Of a stretch of 64,000 bases of DNA, positions 1-6,874 are shown piece after piece. The notes under the pieces are model-generated. The model ran no database searches. It saw only the letters and a list, made by a program, of their open reading frames with translations, and was not told the DNA's origin. Source of the stretch: Verrucomicrobiota bacterium (GTDB lineage: Bacteria; Verrucomicrobiota; Verrucomicrobiia; Verrucomicrobiales; DEV007). Position numbers and translations under genes: made by a program. The DNA is taken from assembly GCA_020630975.1 (NCBI GenBank), contig JAHDID010000002.1:1-64000 (forward strand), in the 5' to 3' direction. Each line of letters begins with the position of its first letter. Position 1 is the first letter of the stretch.

Positions 1-163
1 GGGGTGTCTGCACCTCACCTCCATAACAACCAATATCGGAATAGCCCATATCGTCCACCAGGACTACGATGATGTTTGGCGAACGCTCAGTTGCCCGAGA
101 CAAGTCCACTAAAACTGCCACCATGATTAGGGCTATGATTCGGTAAAAGCGGGGCGACTGCAT
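1..163 (-). CDS. Sulfatase, N-terminal part (runs off the left edge)
   Basis: Only the first 54 codons are in the window. Reading the minus strand from the ATG at 163 gives a short charged start, a hydrophobic stretch ending in a probable signal-peptide region, and then the beginning of an alkaline-phosphatase-fold sulfatase: SPNIIVVLVDDMGYSDIG. The paired aspartates of VDDMG are the conserved metal ligands of this family. Such enzymes hydrolyse sulfate esters, usually on polysaccharides, and are exported. The FGly cysteine motif lies outside the window, so activity cannot be judged. The gene is divergent from everything to its right. Family assignment is firm; substrate is unknown. Confidence 0.85.
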   Translation of the reverse strand, partial: MQSPRFYRIIALIMVAVLVDLSRATERSPNIIVVLVDDMGYSDIGCYGGEVQTP

Positions 164-174
164 CTGATTTGCTA

Positions 175-266
175 AAAAACTGGTGCTAACTGCGCCGAGC
201 ATCAAGAAGATATGCTCTACCAATGCAAAAATTGCATCAGTTATCGTCATGAGCCGACTGGAGTCC
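175..266. repeat. Imperfect direct repeat, copy A (copy B at 1247-1340)
   Basis: This spacer segment matches 1247-1340 in the same orientation. Shared anchors are GGTGCTAA at 182 (1255 in copy B), a 13-nt dyad at 224-236 (1298-1310) and CCGACTGGAGTCC at 254 (1328). The distances between anchors differ by one base. The dyad is TGCAA-AAA-TTGCA here and TGTGA-AAA-TCACA in copy B, so both arms changed together. The two copies bracket the HNH nuclease module at 410-1052. The rest of 164-409 shows no gene. Confidence 0.6.
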
Positions 267-409
267 TCTCTACCGCTACCCGCGAAACAAAGAAGCCTTG
301 GAGCTCATAGAAGCAGTCCACTCTGGCGTAGCCAGTTAGGCACAGAGTTGGGCAGGTCCCTTTGTTCTACGAAATATCAAGATTGAGCAGGGTTCGCTCC
401 AGCTCCCCA

Positions 410-799
410 TTAAAAGCTGTCACTAGCAAGCAGTAGAGACCTGTGCTCCACTCGATCGCGAGCATTGATATTGAGTACATCAATCGTTGTTCGCCCCTCT
501 GGAGTATGACCTATCAGTAGAGCTTCATCCCAGCTGAAGTGCTCGCTCCATTCCTGAGCGCGAGGATTGAATAGCACTGATAGCTTGCCGCCCACGGGGT
601 CATAGCCAGCAATGTTTGGGCCTTTCGCAGCATTGCATTGGGCGCACGACCAGCAAAGGTTGTCGAGGGTAGTTGGTCCATGATGCTTCTGCGCACGGAT
701 ATGATCCATCTCGTGCGGCAATACAGTGCTTCGCTGAGAGATGCAACAGTACTCACAACGATCATCTGCACGATCTCGGACTCTATCTCTCAGCGCCAT
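410..799 (-). CDS. HNH endonuclease
   Basis: This 129-residue protein has a compact HNH (beta-beta-alpha-metal) nuclease fold. In order it shows CEYC, then HEMDHI (the first catalytic His and the metal-binding DH), then LCWSCAQCNAAKG, which carries the central Asn and the second CxxC zinc knuckle. The start at 799 is chosen because it lies one base after the stop of the upstream small gene (TAA-T-ATG). A longer start at 844 would overlap that gene. The tight spacing implies translational coupling, so the nuclease and the helical protein upstream were probably selected as a unit. The C-terminal 50 residues are not recognised. Small stand-alone HNH proteins of this type are common in cyanobacteria and PVC bacteria and their targets are unknown. 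It could be a defence or mobile-element nuclease. Confidence 0.8.
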   Translation of the reverse strand: MALRDRVRDRADDRCEYCCISQRSTVLPHEMDHIRAQKHHGPTTLDNLCWSCAQCNAAKGPNIAGYDPVGGKLSVLFNPRAQEWSEHFSWDEALLIGHTPEGRTTIDVLNINARDRVEHRSLLLASDSF

Positions 800-800
800 A

Positions 801-1052
801 TTATCTCTGTAGAGATAGTCGCGCCTTTGCTTGGAGTAGATCAATCAATTGACCGACTTGCAGATAATTTTTGAGCGATGCAGCCTGCTCCCCCGATATT
901 TCGTCGCGGTTTTTCGCGCTCAGCAGTGATCTGATCTGCTCCTTAGCTTCATCCGAAAAACCGAGATCTAAAATCGCTCTAGCAGCAGCTTCGGTCAATC
1001 CACCCTCTTTCGAGTTGAGCACGTCTTCCAAAATCTCTGCTTCAGTTAGCAT
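801..1052 (-). CDS. Small helical protein coupled to the HNH nuclease
   Basis: This 83-residue protein has no cysteine or histidine and is predicted by eye to be almost entirely helical. The N-terminal half reads like a short helix-turn-helix pair (LTEAAARAILDLGFSDEAKE). The C-terminal half contains the block YLQVGQLIDLLQAKARLSL, which I have seen in small proteins placed before HNH genes in other bacteria (recalled, not searched). Its stop codon is one base from the nuclease start. By position it could be an accessory, immunity or regulatory partner, but nothing in the sequence fixes a biochemical role. The start is the first ATG after an upstream region without coding signal. Confidence 0.6.
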   Translation of the reverse strand: MLTEAEILEDVLNSKEGGLTEAAARAILDLGFSDEAKEQIRSLLSAKNRDEISGEQAASLKNYLQVGQLIDLLQAKARLSLQR

Positions 1053-1246
1053 GGTTTCAAAATAGCTCTCAAATGGGTGAACCGCAACCTATCCGGAATA
1101 GGCTTGTGCTTCATTGGGCAGAACTACAGCTGTAAGGTGATGATGTGAATATGAAAGCCCTGCCCCCCTATCCCTGATCCGTGATATGATCGGAGCACGG
1201 GAGGATGATTTCGTTCACCTTCAAGCCAAGAGCAGCTCCGCTTGAT

Positions 1247-1340
1247 AGAAAACCGGTGCTAAGTTTGCCTTAGCTTAGGCATTTACGCCCTTCGATTTGT
1301 GAAAATCACACCAGTTTTCGACATGATCCGACTGGAGTCC
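1247..1340. repeat. Imperfect direct repeat, copy B, in the PSD1 leader
   Basis: This is the second copy of the repeat described at 175-266, ending 35 bases before the PSD1 start codon. It carries the dyad TGTGA-AAA-TCACA at 1298-1310 and the CCGACTGGAGTCC block at 1328-1340. The remainder of the 323-base gap 1053-1375 holds no gene that I can see. It must contain the promoters of the small helical gene and of PSD1, but no convincing -35/-10 pair stands out. Confidence 0.55.
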
Positions 1341-1375
1341 CATCAGCTACTGCTCTATCGTAATCTTAAACTGTT

Positions 1376-4300
1376 ATGAGAAAGTCTGTCACCATACTCG
1401 GTTTTCTAGCAGCGCTGTTTGCCATAGCCAATGCTGCAGACTACTCAGCCGAGCAGCTCGACTTCTTTGAGCGCAAGATACGCCCTGTGCTCGCAGAGAA
1501 CTGCTACGAATGCCACAGCGCCACCGGCAAAAAACTAAAAGGCGGCCTGCAGCTCGACCACCGCGATCACATGCTAGACGGTGGAGATACCGATGTGGCG
1601 ATCGTGCCGGGCGATCCCGCGGCCTCGCTGCTGATCGAGACCATCGCCTACGACTCGCCAGATCTGGAGATGCCACCCTCTGGCCCGCTTCCTGATGAAG
1701 TGGTCGAGGACTTTCGCAAATGGATAGCCGACGGAGCCGCCTGGCCAGATGAGGAGCTGCCTATCCGCGGCGGCGGCCAACCAAAGAAAGAGGTATTCGA
1801 CCTACAGGGCCGCTACCAGGAACACTGGAGCTGGCGGCCGATCGAGAAGCCCGCTGTGCCGACAGTGAATAGGGTACAGTCAGTTGTAGATTCGACTTCA
1901 GTCGAATTCGTCGAGCTAAGCCAGAGCACTAAGGCAGATAATTCGGCTAAAGCCGAATCTACGTCGCCGATCGATGCCTTTATCCAAGCAAAAGTCGCAG
2001 CCGCAGGCCTCACCTCCGCTAAACCCGCCGACAAACGAACCCTCGCTCGCCGCGCTTACTTCGACCTGATCGGTCTACCGCCTAGCGTAGAGCAGCTCGA
2101 TGCCTTTCTAGCCGATGAATCGCCACAGGCCTACCAGACCCTCATCGATGAGCTGCTGGCCTCGCCCCACTTTGGCGAAAAATGGGCACGCCACTGGATG
2201 GACCTGATGCGCTATGCCGAGACCTACGGTCACGAGTTCGACTACCCGATCGCCTACGCCCACGAGTATCGCGACTACCTGATCCGCGCTTTCAATAGCG
2301 ACCTACCCTACGACCAATTCCTAACCGAACACGTCGCTGGCGACCTGATCACTGAGCCTCGCCGCAATCCCGAGGAGGACTACAATGAATCCATACTCGG
2401 CACCGGCTTCTGGTATTTCAACGATGCCACCCATGCGCCTACCGATGTGCTCGCCAATGAGTCCGACCACATGGACACGCAGATCGATGTGTTCGGCAAA
2501 GCCTTCCTCGGCCTGACGATCTCCTGCGCCCGCTGTCACGACCATAAGTTCGACGCCATATCGACAGCAGACTACTACGCGCTCACTACCTACCTGCACA
2601 GCAGCGCCCGTCAGGACTACCCCATGGACCCCGGCCGCGTACACGAGCAGACAGCCCAGGAGCTAAAGACAGCTCTCGCCGAGGGCGACAAAGCTCTCCG
2701 ACAGATCCCACAGCAGGTAACCGATAAGCATCGCCCTGGAGCATACTTCCTGGCAGCTGCCGAGCTGATGACGCAGCATAAAGCCGAGTCGCAGACCGGT
2801 GGCGATCCCTGGCAGGGCACACTGTATGAAGACTTCGAGTCAGGCGAGTATGGTGAAAAATGGAAACCTTCAGGAGCCGCCTTCGGTAAAGCTCCCGCCG
2901 CCGGCCCTCTCAGCGCCAGCCAAAAGCTATCTGGTCAGCGGGGCAACGGATTGGCCAATTCCTTCTTCGACGGTAGCGATCGCCACCGCGGCACACTGAC
3001 ATCGCAGCCGTTTACCATTGAGCACCCCTACATCAATTTCCTGATCGCTGGAGGCAAGCACGCTAGCCTAGGCCTGCACCTGCTGATCGATGGTCAGACA
3101 GTATCCACCACTCACGGTGAAAACTCCGACGAGATGAAGCCTGCTACGATCAATGTATCTGCCTACATCGGCAAATCGGCACAACTCAAAATCGAAGACA
3201 ACTTCCACGGCGGCTGGGGCCACATCGAGGTCGATCACATCGTCTTTTCCGACACACCGGCAGATCAGCCAAAATCACTAGCCGTACCTGCTTTCGATAA
3301 AATCACCGAGGCCGCCAAGGCGAAACACTTGGATCCCGATTTGCTCGCAGCGTGGGCAAAGACATTCTCCACGGAGCAGACCGACACCCGCCGCCACCCT
3401 CAGGCTTACCTAGCCCTACTCATGGAGAAACCTGATACCGCTAACAGCTATGCCAATATGCTGAAAGGCGAGCGCAATAATGTAGCGAAATTCCAATCCG
3501 AAAACACCAAGCTGTTCGACTTTGCCGAGTCGGCAGACGGTTGGTCGACCACTGGTTTCGCCTTTCAGCACCGCCCCAATGCTATCGGTCTAAGCCTGGA
3601 GCCGGGAGCGCCTTTCTCCACACCTGGCACTATGTCGAGTGCGCAGCTAGGTGAGCAACAAATAGGTGCGCTACGATCGCCGACTATCGAGATCTCCGAA
3701 AAACAGATTCATGTCTTAGCCAAATCCGAAAAGCTATTCGCCCGCGTGGTCATGGATAACTACCACATGGGCAAATTCCACACGCTACTCTTCAATGGCA
3801 CGGTGATGAAAAATCACGGCACAGCTGGCGAATTCCAGTGGTTCTCATTCAATAGAAATCTCGACAAATACGTCGACCACAAAGCATTCCTAGAGTTCGT
3901 CGACGAAGGCGGCGCCGTGGTCGAAGTCGCCGAAGTCTGGTCTGGCATGACCAATCCGCCCAAAGGCTATCCACACGCCATGGTCGAGGCGATGATCGGC
4001 GAGGGTGGTGCTACGCTACAAGACTCCGCTACCAATCTAGACAGCGCTTGGGATAAAGCATGGCAAGCCATCCGCACGGGTAAAGGTACCCGCAGCCAGG
4101 CCGAGCTACTCAATTGGCTTGTGGCAAATGATCTACTCTCTATCGAGAAGCTATCGGCACCAGTCGCCACCGTGCTAGCCGACGCCCACGCAAAGCAGGC
4201 GAAGCTACCCCGCCCCCGCTACGCGATCGCCATGGCCGAGGGCACACCCGAGGGTGGCCATGTGTATGTACGCGGTAGTTACCGGAAGCTGGGTGAGCCA

Positions 4301-5218
4301 GTCGCCATGCGCAATCTCACCGCTCTGGGTGGCAAAGGAGGCGATCGCCTCGAGCTATCTCAGCAGCTCACCAGTCGGGAGAATCCACTAGTCGCGCGTG
4401 TCATAACCAACCGCGTCTGGCACCATCTATTCGGTCGAGGCATCGTGCCGACTACCGACGACTTTGGCCCGATGGGTAAGACACCCAGCCACCCTGAGCT
4501 ACTCGACTGGTTGGCCGCCGACTTCGCCGACAATGGCTGGAGCGTGAAACAATTGATCCGCAGCATCATGCTATCGGATACCTACCGCCAGTCGAGCCAA
4601 CTGAATGCCGCCAACGATCCAGAGATGGTAGCAAACATCGACCCCGATAATGTCCTACTACACAAAATGCCCGTCCGCCGTCTCCAGGCCGAGGCGATCC
4701 GCGACTCGGTGCTATCGGTATCTGGTCGCCTCGACTCGAAGCTATTCGGCCCCAGTATCGCTACCCACCGCACTGCCTATATGACTGGTCGTGGTGGTAG
4801 AGGCAGCGGCCCGCTGGATGGTGCCGGTCGGCGTAGCATCTACGGAGCGGTGTATCGAAACTTCCTGTCACCATTCATGCTCACCTTCGATCAGCCCAGT
4901 CCATTTGGCCCCAAAGGACGCCGCTCGGTGTCGAATGTACCAGCGCAGTCACTGGTCTTGATGAATGATCCATTCGTGATCGAGCAAGCCAAGCTGTGGG
5001 CCAAGAATACCACCGCCAAAGGCTATACCGATCCCGAGACCCGCATCCGCGATATGTACGAGGTCGCACTCGGAGCCGAACCATCGACTGACCGCGTCGC
5101 TGCGCTCGCCGGATTTCTCGACACCCAGGCCGAGACCTACGGCACGGTCGATGATCGAGCCTGGACCGATCTAGCCCACGTGCTGATCAATATGAAAGAC
5201 TTTATTTATTTGAGATAA
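1376..5218 (+). CDS. PSC1/PSD1/DUF1549-DUF1553 domain protein
   Basis: This exported protein of 1280 residues begins with a signal peptide (about 1-21). The PSC1 c-type cytochrome-like domain follows, with the haem motif CYECH at residues 43-47. A PSD1 (DUF1549) domain starts near residue 197 at SPIDAFIQAKVAAAG and contains a second CxxCH (SCARCHDHKFD). A long beta-rich insert follows, and a C-terminal DUF1553 domain covers the last 300 residues or so, including NRVWHHLFGRGIV. Such proteins are a signature of Verrucomicrobia and Planctomycetes and are usually followed, as here, by a DUF1501 partner. The pair is linked to polysaccharide breakdown, but the reaction is not established. Residues of about 165-196 are unusual: they are encoded by a REP-like inverted pair inserted without breaking the frame. 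Confidence 0.92.
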   Translation: MRKSVTILGFLAALFAIANAADYSAEQLDFFERKIRPVLAENCYECHSATGKKLKGGLQLDHRDHMLDGGDTDVAIVPGDPAASLLIETIAYDSPDLEMPPSGPLPDEVVEDFRKWIADGAAWPDEELPIRGGGQPKKEVFDLQGRYQEHWSWRPIEKPAVPTVNRVQSVVDSTSVEFVELSQSTKADNSAKAESTSPIDAFIQAKVAAAGLTSAKPADKRTLARRAYFDLIGLPPSVEQLDAFLADESPQAYQTLIDELLASPHFGEKWARHWMDLMRYAETYGHEFDYPIAYAHEYRDYLIRAFNSDLPYDQFLTEHVAGDLITEPRRNPEEDYNESILGTGFWYFNDATHAPTDVLANESDHMDTQIDVFGKAFLGLTISCARCHDHKFDAISTADYYALTTYLHSSARQDYPMDPGRVHEQTAQELKTALAEGDKALRQIPQQVTDKHRPGAYFLAAAELMTQHKAESQTGGDPWQGTLYEDFESGEYGEKWKPSGAAFGKAPAAGPLSASQKLSGQRGNGLANSFFDGSDRHRGTLTSQPFTIEHPYINFLIAGGKHASLGLHLLIDGQTVSTTHGENSDEMKPATINVSAYIGKSAQLKIEDNFHGGWGHIEVDHIVFSDTPADQPKSLAVPAFDKITEAAKAKHLDPDLLAAWAKTFSTEQTDTRRHPQAYLALLMEKPDTANSYANMLKGERNNVAKFQSENTKLFDFAESADGWSTTGFAFQHRPNAIGLSLEPGAPFSTPGTMSSAQLGEQQIGALRSPTIEISEKQIHVLAKSEKLFARVVMDNYHMGKFHTLLFNGTVMKNHGTAGEFQWFSFNRNLDKYVDHKAFLEFVDEGGAVVEVAEVWSGMTNPPKGYPHAMVEAMIGEGGATLQDSATNLDSAWDKAWQAIRTGKGTRSQAELLNWLVANDLLSIEKLSAPVATVLADAHAKQAKLPRPRYAIAMAEGTPEGGHVYVRGSYRKLGEPVAMRNLTALGGKGGDRLELSQQLTSRENPLVARVITNRVWHHLFGRGIVPTTDDFGPMGKTPSHPELLDWLAADFADNGWSVKQLIRSIMLSDTYRQSSQLNAANDPEMVANIDPDNVLLHKMPVRRLQAEAIRDSVLSVSGRLDSKLFGPSIATHRTAYMTGRGGRGSGPLDGAGRRSIYGAVYRNFLSPFMLTFDQPSPFGPKGRRSVSNVPAQSLVLMNDPFVIEQAKLWAKNTTAKGYTDPETRIRDMYEVALGAEPSTDRVAALAGFLDTQAETYGTVDDRAWTDLAHVLINMKDFIYLR
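1886..1962. repeat. Inverted pair of GTAG-headed REP-like elements inside a coding sequence
   Basis: Two 23-nt elements face each other at 1886-1908 (plus strand) and 1940-1962 (minus strand). Each begins with GTAGA. The first is followed by the stem TTCGACT/AGTCGAA and the second by TTCGGCT/AGCCGAA, so both keep a seven-base stem while differing in sequence. A GTAG or GGAG head before a hairpin is the hallmark of REP elements mobilised by RAYT (TnpA_REP) proteins. Just upstream, at 1868-1878, lies AATAGGGTACA, the core of another repeat in this window. The pair lies between the linker and the PSD1 domain and is translated. Confidence 0.7.
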
Positions 5219-5254
5219 GAAAATCAAAATAACGAACCGAAGGTTCCCATTCAG

Positions 5255-5361
5255 TAATCCATGCCATCCATGTTCAATCCGTCAAAATCCATGCTAAAAA
5301 CCTCTCCTGCATTGCTATTTGCATGGATTGAACATGGATTAGAAAGAATTTTCATGGATTA
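5255..5361. repeat. Long interrupted palindrome between PSD1 and DUF1501 genes
   Basis: Nested inverted repeats fill this spacer. ATCCATGTTCAATCC at 5266-5280 pairs exactly with 5325-5339. TAATCCATG at 5255-5263 pairs with 5353-5361. AATCCATGC at 5286-5294 pairs with 5321-5329. The word ATCCATG therefore recurs five to six times on alternating strands. In RNA it would fold into a long hairpin between the two genes, and could act as a processing or partial termination signal or be a mobile intergenic repeat. Confidence 0.6.
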
Positions 5362-5394
5362 CCTTAATTTGACCCACTAAACAAAAAGCTAGCT

Positions 5395-6828
5395 ATGCAC
5401 TGCAACAACTTCCAATCCGCACCCACCTCGCGCCGAGATATGCTGCGCCGCTGCTCGATGGGCTTTGGCGGTATCGCCATGTCGGCTTTGGCTAGCCAGC
5501 AGCCAGCTTTGGCGGGCATCAAGAGTCCACTAGCACCAAAGGCACCGCACTTCTCCGCCAAGGCAAAGAATGTGATCTTTCTCTACATGGATGGCGGCCC
5601 CTCGCATGTCGACACATTCGACTACAAGCCGATGCTGGAAAAGTATCACGGCGAGGATCCTCGCACTGCGATCGGCGAGCTAGCTCCGACTCAGTTCGAC
5701 AATATAGGTAAAGTTTTCAAAAGTCAGTGGGACTTCAAACAGCGCGGCGACTCGGGGCACTGGGTGTCTGATCTCTTTCCCCACATCGCGGAGAAAGAAG
5801 TGATCGACGAGATCGCTATGATCAAGTCGATGACCTCGAAATTCCCCGAGCACACCGCCGCTAATTACTTTCTACATTCCGGTAGTGGTTTCCAGGGGCG
5901 ACCGAGTATGGGCGCATGGTTTGGCTACGGTCTCGGTACGGAAAATCAAAACCTACCCGGATTCGTCGTGCTAAACGGCGGCCTAATCCCTCCCGGTGGG
6001 CTCGATTGCTTCGGCTCTGGCTTCCTCCCTGCGGCCTATCAGGGGTCGATTTTTTTGCCACAAGATCAGCCGATAGCCAATATCAAGCCCCTCGAGCAAG
6101 AGACCAAGCTGCAGACGAACAAGCTCGACCTACTGCGCCAACTAGACGGCGAATCGCTATCGAAAGGCTACGACCCGCAGGTCGAGGCAGCGATCCAGAA
6201 CTACGAGACCGCTTTCAAGATGCAGACAGCCGTGCCCGACCTGATGGACCTGAAAGGCGAGCCCGACTCGGTGAAAAAGATGTATGGCCTAGATGATGAA
6301 TTCGAGGGCACCAAGACCTTTGGCCTGCAATGCCTGCTAGCACGTCGCTTAGTCGAGCGCGGAGTCCGCTTCATCGAGCTGACCTGCCCCAAGGTAGGTG
6401 GCGATCGCTGGGATCAGCATGGCAATCTAGTCGAAGGTCACAACAACAACTGCAAAACCGTCGATCAGCCGATCGCTGCTCTGATCAAAGACCTGAAGCG
6501 CTCAGGCCTACTCGAGTCGACGCTAGTCGTCTGGGGTGGCGAGTTTGGCCGCACACCATTTGCCCAGGGCAGCAATGGCCGCGACCACAATCCGTGGGGC
6601 TTCACCATGTGGATGGCCGGTGGCGGTGTGAAGGGTGGAGCCAGCGTCGGCCAGACCGACGACTTTGGCTACAAAGCTGTGCAAGACCGCTGGGAGATGC
6701 ACGATCTCCACGCCACCATGCTTCACCTGCTAGGCGTCGATCACGAGAAAAGCACCTTCCGCTTCAGTGGCAGAGACATGCGCCTGACCGATGTGCATGG
6801 GCACATCATGCATCAGATATTGGCCTGA
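5395..6828 (+). CDS. DUF1501 family exported protein
   Basis: This 477-residue protein has a twin-arginine signal at its start (SRRDMLRRC followed by a hydrophobic stretch and AxA near residue 37), so it is probably exported folded. The body matches the DUF1501 family, which has an alkaline-phosphatase/sulfatase-like fold. It includes FLYMDGGPSHVDTFDYKP near the N-terminus, GDRWDQHGN in the middle, and VVWGGEFGRTPFAQGS and GRDHNPWGF towards the C-terminus. The standard cysteine used by formylglycine sulfatases is absent, as is normal in this family. It is the usual downstream partner of PSD1 proteins and is probably co-expressed with the gene 176 bases upstream. Its substrate is unknown. Confidence 0.92.
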   Translation: MHCNNFQSAPTSRRDMLRRCSMGFGGIAMSALASQQPALAGIKSPLAPKAPHFSAKAKNVIFLYMDGGPSHVDTFDYKPMLEKYHGEDPRTAIGELAPTQFDNIGKVFKSQWDFKQRGDSGHWVSDLFPHIAEKEVIDEIAMIKSMTSKFPEHTAANYFLHSGSGFQGRPSMGAWFGYGLGTENQNLPGFVVLNGGLIPPGGLDCFGSGFLPAAYQGSIFLPQDQPIANIKPLEQETKLQTNKLDLLRQLDGESLSKGYDPQVEAAIQNYETAFKMQTAVPDLMDLKGEPDSVKKMYGLDDEFEGTKTFGLQCLLARRLVERGVRFIELTCPKVGGDRWDQHGNLVEGHNNNCKTVDQPIAALIKDLKRSGLLESTLVVWGGEFGRTPFAQGSNGRDHNPWGFTMWMAGGGVKGGASVGQTDDFGYKAVQDRWEMHDLHATMLHLLGVDHEKSTFRFSGRDMRLTDVHGHIMHQILA

Positions 6829-6874
6829 TCGAGAAGACCAGTTGAATCCGCACACCTCCCCGCTACCCTGAATA

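Noticed and set aside
1298-1310. TGTGA/TCACA dyad as a CRP-type site
   Set aside because: The arms are separated by three bases; CRP sites need six. The sister copy at 224 has different arms (TGCAA/TTGCA).
5916-6845. Two plus-strand open frames in another phase of the DUF1501 gene
   Set aside because: Arginine/proline-rich translations typical of a shifted frame of a real gene; no family similarity.
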